NCBI GenBank assembly: GCA_047495785.1
Contig: JBLDXI010000016.1
Location: 992,001 to 1,056,000, forward strand
Length of the DNA stretch: 64,000 nt
Direction: 5' to 3'
DNA from: Lepidodermella squamata
Taxonomy: Eukaryota > Gastrotricha
The notes below the pieces were generated by a model. It ran no database searches, was not told the origin of the DNA, and saw only the letters and a list, made by a program, of their open reading frames with translations. The position numbers were made by a program, and so were the translations under genes. The number at the start of each line of letters is the position of its first letter. Within the stretch, counting starts at the first letter, position 1. Shown piece after piece: positions 34,720 to 45,024 of the stretch.

Positions 34720-36357
34720 TAAAATTACAAACAAGTAACTTCAAATCGTGTAGCGTCAATATCTTCCCGACGTTTTTTGAAACCGGCTACTTTTGCGCAT
34801 TCGATGTTTCCGCTCAGATTTAAATTATAGAACATATATTTATCCTAATTATTCATTTGAAATTTGCACCCCGACTTTTGTTTAACGTCAATTTTCGTGA
34901 TTTTATATTTTTTCAATACGGCATTTCCCTTCCAACAGTTGTTCATTAAAAATAATTATTAATTCGAAATGATTTTTCATAATTTCCATGTCGCCAAACA
35001 CTTGCGCACTTATGCCGCGAGGTTATTGCAATCGAGTTGGAAGTTATTAGGTCTTGGGAACTAGCCCGACGAAATCGCGGGTGATAGGTCCACGTCCAAA
35101 GAAGTAGTTCAGCTCCCTTCGCAACGCGTTGTGGCTACATTCAGCCTACACCAGAAAAAAATCAACCTAATCGGCTTTTAGCTTGTGAATTCCCCTCAAT
35201 TAGGGCCTTGGGAGTATCCTAATACACCGATTTTCAAAATGTATCTGAGTTCTTGCTCAAAAATGACCCCAATTCATCTACCGAAAGCATGAAATCTGTG
35301 TTGGTATCTGAAATTATGCTTTCGGTAAATGAATTGGGGTGATTATTACTGGTATAAGGATGAGCGCTCTCGCAGAACTTCGACTCTCGGCCAATCGTCA
35401 TCTGATGACCCATGACGAGAACCTTGATCCATTACTTGCTGCCAGTTACAGTCATGCAGGCGCCACGATTGTTCGCCGAGGCAGTGGGTAAAATCAATAT
35501 GACCGGACGGACCCTTTTACTCAACTCATTAGCTTTCATTTGCCACGGGGTTTGCCACGGGTTTGAAATGCTGATTGAATATTTACTTGTCAACCGTCGG
35601 GGATCTACATATTGTCGATAAAAGACTGACGGGGCGATAATGCCGGGTACATTTTGTCGGTTCAAAAATGTCGCAAATAAAAAATATATTCTTAATTAAA
35701 ATGTTAATGCGCAAGTGTCGGTTGGAAAATGTTGAAGAATAAATAATTTTCGATAATGAATTGACGGAGTGAAAAAGTCGGTAAACATAAGTAGCCGGTT
35801 TGCGCAACCGTCGGGAAGATAAGGTCGGTAGACCCTTCAAATCATCGGAACAATAATAACTACCATCGGAACCATTTTACCCATGAAAACCAATGAATTC
35901 ATCGGAAACACCTTTGTTGAAATTCTCTTCATTCCGATGATATAAGACGCTCTTTACTCTTTATTCTCGGCGTTTCCCACGCACTCGGCCTCGGAGGTCA
36001 GGTTTTCTTCTAACGCCAATTTTCAGCTGCCCCGACCTATCGCCCTCAGCCAAACCATAAAAATAGCAGTTTCAACACTTTTAAAACGCCAAGCCAAAAA
36101 GCCAACTACATATTATTTTTTATTAAATTTAAGAATTTTTGAAAAATTGGGGAAATTTGAATTTCGAAATTAGAGATGAGTATCCGATTTGATGATTCCT
36201 CAGAACTTGACCTATAAAAAATTACTTAATTCAAAATTAAAATTCAAAATAATTTCAAATAATTTTAAATAAATGTAACATTTTTAATTGAAGTTTTTGT
36301 CTAGCCGACAACTAAAACATAGAATTTCCCTTCGAAATTTATTTGTAGCATCAAAGT
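34720..36357. other. Intergenic region with one long hairpin
   Basis: Apart from the inverted repeat at 35266-35340, nothing is recognised. A stretch with repeated GTCGG motifs (about 35586-35830) is compositionally odd but not interpretable. Confidence 0.4.
35266..35340. repeat. Inverted repeat, 25-bp arms
   Basis: The left arm reads ACCCCAATTCATCTACCGAA then AGCAT. The right arm is its complement with one mismatch, and the loop is 25 bases. It may be a transcript hairpin or a tiny foldback element. Confidence 0.7.
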
Positions 36358-37615
36358 TTATTTGTCGAAATTATGGGGAAAAATTGCAAGTGCCCATTTC
36401 GGTTCATCAGCAGCCAGGATCCTACCAGCAGTACCTAAATGCAACCTAGAAACTCGAATCCAACACGAGTAAGCCGTCGGAGTTTGGAAACTGTCATTCG
36501 AAGTTTTGGCGACTCCGAAAACTAGAATTTGATCAGCAGGTTTCTCCGGAATGATGCCCATTGTCACAATGTTTGGAACAATTCTCCTTCGAAAAAGATT
36601 AGGAAGCGGAATCAGGGCCCAATCAACAGCTAGTTCTCGGGCTTGGTTGAAAATCGCGCACCACTTAAATTCATAATCCCCAGCAGTCATGATTCCCATA
36701 AAATTCCTCCTTATGGTGAAATCTTGCCAAAATTGCGGCATAAGCTGTCTAGCCAGGTTATTGATCTGACCAATACGAGGCTCGACGAAATCCCGGCCGA
36801 AGTATTGCCTAATTTCATAACGACCGGGTAGGGCTAATGCGTTTGGCCGTTGGAATGGAGGCGAAAGGCACGTTGACATGAAATTTCCCGTTGTAAATGC
36901 CGCCGCAATAGCGAGGTTGTTTGACCTACTAAACAGCTTTATTGTCATGAATGTTGACGTAATCAAAATGCTCGCATGCGATGTTGAAAGTTTGACCTAA
37001 GCTGCTGTAAACAACACTCTGATAGTTGTTCTTATCCAAAAACAGCCATGTCTGGTTTATGGTTTGTCGACCATGAGGTTCAGCATGCATAATAGAAGGA
37101 TAACGAGGATAGCCAATGAAAAGTGCTTTTTTCTGGTCAGAAAAAAATAATCGACTTGAGGCGATATCTCGCCTTGAACATAGCGGATACGCCGTTTCGC
37201 CCATGTAGCGCTTGATGGCTCTAGCGAAGTCTTCCAATCTAGCGAAAGGGTTGATGACAAAAGTCACCCATGGTACAGATATTTGCTGAATTGCAACGTC
37301 ATAAAACGTGATCGTGCTGTCTGGATCGCCTTGCTGATACGTGAAGTAGGTTTCCGGTTGGAATTCGAAAGCACGGGTGCCGGAGTTGCCAACAGCTATG
37401 ACAGATCTTTTGTAGTATCCGGTTGTTATCATTATTTTATACATAAGCTTAATTGTTCCCATCTCCAAGAAATGATTTGCCGGAATGACTATTTTGGACG
37501 CTTCAACTGTTACCAGGACCTAGAAACGTACCATAGAGATCAGATTAACCTTAACACAACACACCTTTTCACCCATGAAATGTCGCGGCGGATGAATTTG
37601 AGGCCGATTTTCCAT
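36358..37615 (-). CDS. Unrecognised protein, probable three exons, 349 aa
   Basis: Proposed exons are 37615-37565 (MENRPQIHPP), 37519-36997 and 36833-36358. The first intron (45 bases, AAAG|GTGT to TTCTAG) is convincing. The second (donor TTAG|GTCAAA, acceptor CGCATTAG) is my way of joining two long frames that otherwise overlap out of phase near 36950. It gives YSSL-ALPGRYEIRQYFG. If it is wrong, the gene carries a frameshift. The protein is rich in beta-type segments (KIVIPANHFLEMGTIKLMY, TFYDVAIQQISVPWVTFV) and has no signal peptide or membrane span. An upstream exon could be missing. I do not recognise the family. Confidence 0.5.
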
Positions 37616-38213
37616 GATTTGATGAGTTTGAACAAAAGATGATCAACTTTAGCAAAGGTATCCACTGATTAATTCCAATGCTTTATTCAATCAAACATAA
37701 ATAACTTAAGCAATGATAAGTTAAGGCGGATCTTTTGAAAGCTTTGGAAATTTGTAAAACTGAAACTCCGTGTCTATTATCGAATACAGATTACACGTTT
37801 CAAGCTGGCCAGGGGCCAGGTGACTGCCAAGCCCTGTAAAATTCGCAAGAGAAGCCATACTCGCTCCTCATCCTCATTGGGCTAATGAATCCCGCCAAGT
37901 ACCTAAATTTGCCTAAATCGAATTTGACGAATTTGGCCATAAATTTGGTATCAAAAATTGCTCTCAGTGAGAAGATTCCATAAAATATTGTTGCATCTCA
38001 ACATCGGTTACCGTAGATTTTTAATTAATTTTCAAAAAACTAGTAAAATGTACCATTCTTTGATTTTTGAATTCAAGAAAATTCTGGATAAACATTTTTA
38101 AAAGTTATATAAAAATAATTAACGGGCCATGACGTGTAAAATGGGTCATGGCTTGAATTTCCAGCTGGTATACCCGAGGTCAACTTAGTGTTCGGGGTTT
38201 CTGTTGTTATCAA
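37616..38213. other. Intergenic region before cluster C
   Basis: No feature seen. It should include the promoter of the minus-strand gene. Confidence 0.35.
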
Positions 38214-38295
38214 GGTAGCGTGGCCGAGTGGTCTAAGGCGCTAGATTTAGGCTCTAGTCTCTTCGGAGGCGTGGGTTCGAACCCCACCGCTGCCA
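38214..38295 (+). tRNA. tRNA-Leu (UAG), cluster C
   Basis: 82 nt, first gene of the nine-tRNA module in this cluster; anticodon loop TTTAGGC. Confidence 0.95.
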
Positions 38296-38457
38296 TCATT
38301 TTGCCATCGGTCAAGGCGAAGCCGAAACTCGAACTAATTTCAGCAGGCAATGGACAAATATTTGAAGTCATTCATGACTCGGGGTAATTAGGATACAAGT
38401 TTTGTTTATGTTGCAGACAAGTTTATTCAGCCAGCTGGTCAACTGATATTTCAGCCA

Positions 38458-38539
38458 GTCGCTATGCCCGAGTGGTTAAGGGGTCTGACTAGAAATCAGA
38501 TGCGGTCTCCGCGCGTAGGTTCAAATCCTACTGGCGACG
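38458..38539 (+). tRNA. tRNA-Ser (AGA), cluster C, first copy
   Basis: 82 nt class II, anticodon loop CTAGAAA, acceptor GTCGCTA/TGGCGAC. Confidence 0.95.
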
Positions 38540-38616
38540 AACATTTATGCAAACTGATTGTTAGAAAGCTAAATACCGCAACAGTTGGCTTCAAGAACAG
38601 TCCGCGCTTTCACCAG

Positions 38617-38687
38617 GCGTCAGTGGTGTAACGGTCAGCATGGTTGCCTTCCAAGCAGCCGATCCGGGTTGACTCCCGGCTGACGCA
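38617..38687 (+). pseudogene. tRNA-Gly (UCC) with a one-base T-loop deletion, cluster C
   Basis: 71 nt, otherwise like the 72-nt copies at 23647 and 50298. The T loop reads GGTTGACTCC instead of GGTTCGACTCC. Loss of the invariant C damages the B box and the T loop, so it is probably not functional. Confidence 0.75.
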
Positions 38688-38775
38688 CACGTTTTTACAG
38701 CACACGCTTGATACTACCAAACGCATTACTACATTAAAGATTGAAGGTGATCTTGCCCTTAACAGTGTTCGAAAA

Positions 38776-38839
38776 GGTCCCATGGTTAGCACTCTGGACT
38801 CTGAATCCAGCGACTCGAGTTCGATTCTCGATGGGACCT
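38776..38839 (+). pseudogene. tRNA-Gln (CUG) with D-arm deletion, cluster C
   Basis: 64 nt. Eight bases of the D arm are missing: GGTCCCATGG runs directly into TTAGCAC, where intact copies have GGTCCCATGGTGTAGCGG before TTAGCAC. The A box is destroyed while the rest is intact. Confidence 0.85.
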
Positions 38840-38912
38840 TGATATGTTTTTTTCTAACAAACTTGGGATCCTTGAAGTTACCATGCTGCGAACCTTTTAT
38901 TGTACTAGCCTA

Positions 38913-38984
38913 GGGGGCATAGCTCAGTGGTAGAGCGTCTCATTCGCATTGTGAAGGTCTCGGGTTCAATCCCCGATGCCTCCA
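38913..38984 (+). tRNA. tRNA-Ala (CGC), cluster C, first copy
   Basis: 72 nt with anticodon loop TTCGCAT. The 5' flank (about 38839-38912) is nearly identical to that of the second copy at 40821. Confidence 0.92.
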
Positions 38985-39044
38985 GTTGGCCACTTTTTAG
39001 CATTCCTAATCGGTATTTACTGAGAAAAAGTCGGTCAAAAATAG

Positions 39045-39128
39045 TGTCAGAAGTGGGGTTCGAACCCACGCCCTCTTTCGAGGACCAGATCTTGAGTCTG
39101 GCGCCTTAGACCGCTCGGCCATCCTGAC
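39045..39128 (-). tRNA. tRNA-Leu (CAA), cluster C
   Basis: 84 nt on the strand opposite to the rest of its module; anticodon loop CTCAAGA. Confidence 0.95.
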
Positions 39129-39237
39129 TGCTTGACCAACCTTTCGAGCATTTGCAAATCAACATGCTGTTTCTAGCTTCGAGCAATCACAATCAGAACG
39201 AGCTTGAAGCCTTGAACTGATAAGAGAGGCGCTGTGG

Positions 39238-39310
39238 CGAAATGGCTATCGCGTCGGACTTCGGATCCGAAGATTGTGGGTTCGAGTCCCATCAGCGTCA
39301 TTTGCTCCTT
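39238..39310 (+). tRNA. tRNA-Arg (UCG), cluster C
   Basis: 73 nt, anticodon loop CTTCGGA, acceptor GGCGCTG/CAGCGTC. Confidence 0.94.
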
Positions 39311-39420
39311 TTGTTTTATTTTTGTTTATTTTCAGTAGCACGCTTCAAAAGCCAACGTATTTTTATTTCTAATTTTGCTGATTTCGGACATTGACCAACA
39401 ATTTGGCTCTCATATCACGG

Positions 39421-39493
39421 GCCTTCCTAGCTCAGTCGGTAGAGCATGTGACTTTTAATCACAGGGTCGGGGGTTCGAGTCCCCCGGAGGGCG
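39421..39493 (+). tRNA. tRNA-Lys (UUU), cluster C
   Basis: 73 nt, anticodon loop CTTTTAA, G73. Confidence 0.95.
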
Positions 39494-39568
39494 CAATCAT
39501 TTTTACCCAAAGTAACTTGCTTATGGGAAGTAACTTGCTAATGCTGCTAAGATGACGAAGATCTCGAA

Positions 39569-39641
39569 GGGGGATTAGCTCAAATGGTAGAGCGCTCGCT
39601 TAGCATGCGAGAGGTAACGGGATCGACGCCCGTATCCTCCA
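39569..39641 (+). tRNA. tRNA-Ala (AGC), cluster C
   Basis: 73 nt, anticodon loop TTAGCAT; ninth and last gene of the first module in this cluster. Confidence 0.94.
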
Positions 39642-39721
39642 TTCTTTTTCCGCCATACTCTGCAGTGTTATTAATTAGCTGCAAATAACGTAAAATTAAT
39701 AAATTATTTCCCCGATTACAT

Positions 39722-39835
39722 CATTTTGCTATCAGCTGCGGCGAAACCAAAACTCAAACTAATTTCAGCAGGCAGTTGTGCAAATATTTGAAGGCACGCG
39801 TGACACGGGGTAATTAGGATACATGTTTCTTTATT
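39722..39835 (+). repeat. Leu-Ser intergenic spacer without its tRNA-Leu
   Basis: This segment (from TCATTTTGCTATCAGCTGCG) matches the spacers that follow tRNA-Leu (UAG) at 38296, 49981 and, reversed, 24034. The Leu gene itself is missing here; unrelated TTTCCCCGATTACA precedes it. It marks the truncated start of a second, partial module. Confidence 0.7.
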
Positions 39836-39895
39836 TTGTAGTCAGCTATGTCCTATATCCTATATCCATTCAGCTGGACACTTTTATTCCAGAAA

Positions 39896-39977
39896 GTCGC
39901 TATGCCCGAGTGGTTAAGGGGTCTGACTAGAAATCAGATGCGGTCTCCGCGCGTAGGTTCAAATCCTACTGGCGACG
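39896..39977 (+). tRNA. tRNA-Ser (AGA), cluster C, second copy
   Basis: 82 nt, same stems and anticodon loop CTAGAAA as 38458. Belongs to the partial second module. Confidence 0.95.
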
Positions 39978-40131
39978 ACAGTTTTTGCATTGGAAAACTA
40001 AATTACCTTATTTTTACGAAATTTTTAAGACACTGCCCTGTATTTCTAAACAGCGTTCAAGTCCTGCCTTGTGTATATGGGGTCTGCCCTTTATTCTTTC
40101 GAACCTATTCAATCAGTCTGAAGAGCACCTA

Positions 40132-40306
40132 CAGTACTTTTTGGCTTGTCCGGACTTGCATAGGCCGGACTTTGCCTAATTCGGACGGATTCAGGTGGCT
40201 CGTGCCGTGGATTTTACATATAAAACGCATTGCTTTATCCGGACTTCGTATAATACGGACGAATTTCTGTGGCGCGCTCTTTGTCCGGTCTATTCAAAAA
40301 GTACTG
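40132..40306. mobile_element. 175-bp MITE with TA target duplication, Tc1/mariner-pogo type ends
   Basis: The terminal inverted repeats CAGTACTTTTTG and CAAAAAGTACTG are perfect and are flanked by TA on both sides (40130-40131 and 40307-40308). CAGT-type ends plus a TA duplication fit pogo/Tigger-like elements. It sits where the module would have tRNA-Gly. Confidence 0.8.
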
Positions 40307-40675
40307 TATATTAACAGTTAAAACCGCCGAATAACCACTATGGCTACTACCTTCCACCTGTGACTATACATACGTGAAGTGGATTAAGGTAGAAAAGGAC
40401 GGTTAGTGCACTGAGGAAAACTTGCAACCTATCCAGCTTCAACCACTTGCCCAGCAGGCGTTCATGCAAGACACATCATACGTTATTAATACGGCTCTGG
40501 CCATTATTATTTCAAATGACAATTGAAATATGAATCTGCCCTTTATTCCGGTTCTGCCACATATTTCGGTCCTGCCGAATTAATTCACCGAACAGTCCTC
40601 AAATTCATTGAGAGTAGCAAACCCATTACTAGGAAATAAGATTCACGCTGATCTTGCCCGAACCGGTTTTCGAAG

Positions 40676-40747
40676 GGTTCCATGGTGTAGCGGTTAGCAC
40701 TCTGGACTCTGAATCCAGCGACTCGAGTTCGATTCTCGATGGGACCT
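40676..40747 (+). tRNA. tRNA-Gln (CUG), cluster C, intact copy
   Basis: 72 nt; acceptor GGTTCCA/TGGGACC with one G:U pair, anticodon loop CTCTGAA, complete D arm. Confidence 0.93.
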
Positions 40748-40820
40748 TGATATGTTTTTTTTTAACAAACTTGGGATCCTTGAAGTTACAATGCTGCGAA
40801 CCTTTTATTGTACTAGCCTA

Positions 40821-40892
40821 GGGGGCATAGCTCAGTGGTAGAGCGTCTCATTCGCATTGTGAAGGTCTCGGGTTCAATCCCCGATGCCTCCA
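40821..40892 (+). tRNA. tRNA-Ala (CGC), cluster C, second copy
   Basis: 72 nt, identical to 38913. The stretch from the preceding Gln 3' end to this gene duplicates 38820-38990 almost base for base. Confidence 0.92.
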
Positions 40893-41183
40893 GTTGGCCA
40901 CTTTTTTGCTTCTTGAAAAATGAAATTCGCAAGTCAGTGAAAGCTTATCAAAACGAATAGAAAGATTCAGAAATTTATCGAAAATAATGAAAAAAAACTT
41001 AACTGATTCTACTTCCGAACCTTAGAAGGCTGGTATTTTCAATTGTTGAAGTTACGGCTTCGCGGGGGAACCTTGGAGTCGGGACTTTGAAAATAGTTAG
41101 GTAATGGAAAATGGCCAATGATCGAGATGGATTTAAAATTTTATACGCAAATTCAAAAACGCCATGATCATTTATTACCAGGT

Positions 41184-42092
41184 CTATCGTTTTCTTTTAT
41201 TTAAAAAACTTGGTTTTTCAACCAGCATGAAAACACTGTTGAACTTGCCAGTATTGTGAAATGAAGGTGAGCTAATGAGCGACCCATTCAACGATTGATC
41301 AATCATGAAATTGACATATTTATCAATCTCCGAAATCGCGATATCTTCCGTCACAAAAATCCCACCAGGCCTCACGTATTTGTACGCAAACTCCAGAAAA
41401 ACCCAATTGGACTTGAAATCATGCGACCCGTTATCGATAATCAAATCAAAAGTGCCGTAGTCGGAGAATAATTTCCTAACGCTTTCCTTATCGAGCTGAT
41501 CGACGTGGTGACTTTGAATTCGAGACGCATTCACCAGGACATTTGTGTCATTGTCAGCCCCGAAAATTAACCCAGTCGGGTAGTAAGTTCTCCAGGCGAA
41601 TAACGACCCTCCAGGCCGTCGAAATTCACTCAGGTTCCACGGTGACCATTCACTATTCGCGCCGAGTCCAACTTCAAGAATTTTGATGATCCTATTCGGC
41701 CAGCTTGGCAATAGGAATTCATAGAAAATTGCGTAGTGATGCCGCCAGCATTTGTCACTTCCGAATTTATCCATCAACTGGCATAAGTGTGACGATCTTT
41801 GATAGAATGGCTTTTCGTCCATGAATTGATCAACGCGGTCGCACAGCGCCTTATTAGGGCCTTTGCAGAAGTAGGGTGACACAAAAGGTTCCGCCGCCGG
41901 TTTTGATTTTTTCTCAGTCGAGGAGGATACATTTTCCCACGATCTCTGGTTAATGAACTGCCCTAGCTGCTGATCGGATAGGTAATAAATCTTGTCTGTA
42001 TTAAGCACTCGGGGTGCGTTAAGGAATATGACTATTAAGCAAAAAATTAAAATTCCAAGTGCGATTTCAACGCAGTTCGGCGGTGCAACCAT
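41184..42092 (-). CDS. Membrane-anchored SAM-dependent methyltransferase, MycE/TylF-like, 302 aa
   Basis: Single exon. An N-terminal hydrophobic segment (about residues 8-26, IALGILIFCLIVIFLNAP) suggests a type II membrane anchor or an uncleaved signal. The catalytic region begins near residue 108 with FGSDKCWRHHYAIFYEF. Then come the SAM motif ILEVGLGAN, GGSLFAWRTYYPTGLIFGAD, the acidic FDLIIDNGSHD, and VRPGGIFVTEDI. This order (GSDK-HHY, EVGxG, GGSL-W-YFP, DNGSH, RPGG-ED) is that of bacterial macrolide-sugar O-methyltransferases such as MycE, whose metal ligands include the D-GSHD region. Substrate unknown; a glycan hydroxyl in the secretory pathway would fit the topology. It may be of bacterial origin. 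AATAAA on this strand at 41176-41171. Confidence 0.75.
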   Translation of the reverse strand: MVAPPNCVEIALGILIFCLIVIFLNAPRVLNTDKIYYLSDQQLGQFINQRSWENVSSSTEKKSKPAAEPFVSPYFCKGPNKALCDRVDQFMDEKPFYQRSSHLCQLMDKFGSDKCWRHHYAIFYEFLLPSWPNRIIKILEVGLGANSEWSPWNLSEFRRPGGSLFAWRTYYPTGLIFGADNDTNVLVNASRIQSHHVDQLDKESVRKLFSDYGTFDLIIDNGSHDFKSNWVFLEFAYKYVRPGGIFVTEDIAISEIDKYVNFMIDQSLNGSLISSPSFHNTGKFNSVFMLVEKPSFLNKRKR

Positions 42093-42521
42093 TCGCCAAA
42101 AAATAAGCTTTTTCTACTCGACTGTTTTGCAGGTATAATAGATGTTTAGTAAAGTCTTCACCGAGCACCGAGAATAGTTTGAGCAGCTGCTGGACGCAGC
42201 TCATCTTTTTGTCGATTTTTATACTTTCATACTACACATCGCTTTGTTAATATCAATCGAGTTTAATTCGGGTATGATTATAATGCCACCTCGAGTCTAA
42301 GATTGAAATTTATATCACGACAACTTTTCCCACAATTAATTTCAATTTTTTAAGAAATATTCTTTAAAAAATTACAAGGCATAACAATTTCAAATACTCA
42401 AGATTTTGCCATTCCTGATAATATGGTCGCTTGTGACGCCAAAATCAAACCGGCTGATGAGCTGATAAGCAAGCGAAATTATTATCGTTGGCTTCTAGAT
42501 TTTCATTGTCATTTTTTATGA
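42093..42521. other. Intergenic region before cluster D
   Basis: Upstream region of the methyltransferase; A/T-rich with nothing recognisable. Confidence 0.35.
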
Positions 42522-42593
42522 GGCCCGTTGGTCTAGGGGTATGATTCTCGCTTTGGGTGCGAGAGGTCTCGGGTTCAAATCCCGGACGGGCCC
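42522..42593 (+). tRNA. tRNA-Pro (UGG), cluster D
   Basis: 72 nt; anticodon loop TTTGGGT; acceptor GGCCCGT/ACGGGCC with C73. Confidence 0.95.
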
Positions 42594-42662
42594 AGCCTTT
42601 TTGCGCTAATGGCTGAAGCGGCCGCAGAACAAAAATTGGATCAAATAACATCTTTCACAGCG

Positions 42663-42733
42663 GCATCGGTGGTTCAGTGGTAGAAGTCTCGCCTGCCACG
42701 CGGGAGGCCCGGGTTCGATTCCCGGCCGATGCA
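42663..42733 (+). tRNA. tRNA-Gly (GCC), cluster D
   Basis: 71 nt; anticodon loop CTGCCAC; acceptor GCATCGG/CCGATGC. Confidence 0.95.
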
Positions 42734-42811
42734 AGCGACTCAGTTTTTGTTTGGTTCAATTTCAGCCGCACCAGAAGGCTGAAAATTCAAAAGAGCAAAA
42801 ACACCGGTTGC

Positions 42812-42884
42812 CGCCCGATGTGGGGCTCGAACCCACGACCCTGGGATTAAGAGTCCCATGCTCTACCGACTGAGCTAACCGGGC
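42812..42884 (-). tRNA. tRNA-Lys (CUU), cluster D
   Basis: 73 nt; anticodon loop CTCTTAA; acceptor GCCCGGT/ATCGGGC; G73. Confidence 0.95.
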
Positions 42885-43284
42885 TTTGGCGATGTAGCCA
42901 CCAATTAGGGCTGTCTCGATGGCCTAACTCAGACTTGTGACACGTATACTACACCACCTGTTGATCGCCTGACTCTTTGCATTAGCGTCCCAAAAATGAT
43001 AAAATGCTAGGAAATTGTTATTTCACAAGCTGGTGACACCTGTGTTTGCTGAGGCGCCAGAATGTTACTAAAAATAGAGATCGTTAGAGTGGATAAAATT
43101 TATCGTTACTGAAATTTTGAGCTCAATGCAGATAAATAAGTAATTTAGAAGGGGTCATAAAACCGATAAGTAATTTAGATGATGGTGCCGTAAGCCTGAT
43201 AAGTAATTTAGATGGGGTCGTAAAAACCTGATAAGTTGTAAATTTATTACTTTGAAATTTATGAAAAAATTTAGCGGGAAATAA
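42885..43284. other. Spacer with short direct repeats
   Basis: The unit GATAAGTAATTTAGATG recurs at about 43129, 43168 and 43198 with small changes. No gene. Confidence 0.5.
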
Positions 43285-44353
43285 GGGAATACTCTATGGC
43301 AAACCATGGAGAAATATAATTTCCCCCCGATCTGGAACCCCGAGTGAGTTTGGCGCAGCCAAACGAATCGAGGGGTTCCAGAGAGGGGGGAAATTATATT
43401 TCTCCATGGTTTGCCATAGAGTAATCCTATTCCCACATGCGCACGACACCTGTAGGCTCACTAAAGGGGTGTAATAGGTACACAGGGGTGAATTCACAGT
43501 AACCATTTTGAGAAAATAAAACATCCAACTTAAAATTTCACGAAAATGATTCTTCGTTTGTAAAAGAAAATCATTTTTCATTCCGGCGAATTTTTTCTTG
43601 TTTGCAACTTGATTTTTGGTCAACCTTCATTCGTCGTCGAAATCGTCATGCTCTCCGGCTGGCCGAAGCATCAGTATTCAAGATTCATGGAATTCAGAGC
43701 GCCGATATCAAGTCCCGATCATCAAGCCGAGATCATCAGTTGCCTTGGTTCGATGGATTCTGGAAGCGAACAAATCGTTGCCTCGAAGAATCCTCTCAAA
43801 TCGATCGCCAGCCAGGTTGCGCACAGAATTCAATGAATCTACATCGCGCCGTTTGGGAGACTGGCAACGATAAAAGCCATCCGCTCGCTGCATGGTATCC
43901 GATGGTATTCAGGTCGCAGCGGAAATTAATCGTGGATATGGGTCAATTTCGCCAGTCGAAGACTCGCCGAGAAACCAGTCATTGTCGCGTCTAACGTTGC
44001 TATGGCTAGTCGCTGAATTTCTGCGTTGTCGCTCAAAACCGCGAATCAGGAGGGAAACCGGATCTGCATCGCGACGGCTGCCAGCAAGAGATTTCGACGA
44101 CCTCTTTTTCACCTCATTTTGTCAAATTTTTGCTTTTGCACGTGAAATTGCTTTTAAATAAAATTGGGGTTTTCGTTGTTCTAGTGACTTTCCTAAGATT
44201 CTCGAGAAAATGCGTTTTCTGGGGGTTTTGAGGCAAATTTCGAGCAAAATGCTGCCCAAATTTGTGGCAGTTTCAAGCCATAGAGAAATATTTCTAACCA
44301 TAGAGAAACATATGTTTCTCCATGGCAAAATTTCACCATGCGTATGTGGGAAT
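43285..44353 (+). mobile_element. Foldback-type non-autonomous element, copy 1 (1.07 kb)
   Basis: It aligns along its length with 48218-49295. The left end is a long hairpin (43290-43423) with 39-bp arms starting TACTCTATGGCAAACCATGG. The right end carries the palindromic CATAGAGAAACATATG-TTTCTCCATGG and finishes GTATGTGGGAATA. Overlapping frames of 75-130 codons exist in all phases in both copies, but none resembles a transposase, and codon-neutral indels are absent. I treat it as non-coding. An internal ATTCCCACATGCGCA (about 43430) is inverted relative to the right end. Confidence 0.7.
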
Positions 44354-45024
44354 AGGCTGAAAACAAGAAAATGATGTTGCACCAACATGGGCCGCAAGGC
44401 CCAATGAATTCGGCGAGGTGTAACCGAGCCATTTCCCGAGGCGCAGCCGAGGTTAATAATTTTTTAGTATTCATCTGGAATTTTGAGTCACCCTCGAAAT
44501 CTTGGTGAATTTTCGCTGTGAATTTTCAAATTGACGATTACTTTTTATTTTGTTGGAGCTCTCTAAACGCAGCTTCTTGCCTATTTGTCTTATTCCGGGA
44601 AAGCTTGGCCAGTACCTTTTGCTTAGTGTTTAGTCCTGGAAATTGAATTTGCATCGACCAACAAATTTTGCAAAATAAAATGAAGAAACAAAGAGGCTTC
44701 GAAATTCGCGAGCAGCATCAGGTGTTGTTTTTTAACCTGATGTTACACTACAAACAGAATTTTGGCGACAATTGTTGGTAAATATTGCAACTTCACCTGA
44801 TACTCAGAAAACATTTTTAAATCGTCAAGCTATCAACATCTGGTGTTGTATACGAATTGTTATGCATCCTCGCTCTCTGCAATAGCCGCTCGTGCCCCGA
44901 CTCGGCTACGCCTCGTCGGAATTTAATTGACTCGGCTGACGCCTCGTCAGATAAAATTCAGCACGAGCGGCTATCGCCGAGAGCTTGTATGATAACATAC
45001 TCGAATCTAACAGCGAGTATGAAA
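44354..45024. other. Spacer with a foldback hairpin
   Basis: The only structure seen is the inverted repeat 44872-44984. Confidence 0.4.
44872..44984. repeat. Inverted repeat around CTCGGCT-GCCTCGTC direct repeats
   Basis: The arm GCTCTCTGCAATAGCCGCTC continues GTGC and is matched by the right arm with two differences. The loop holds GACTCGGCTACGCCTCGTC and GACTCGGCTGACGCCTCGTC in tandem. It resembles the core of a foldback element. Confidence 0.65.

Noticed and set aside
43602-44161. Frames of 75-130 codons in the foldback elements, similar in both copies
   Set aside because: Similarity holds in all frames because the DNA is duplicated; stops and indels differ between copies and no transposase motif is visible.
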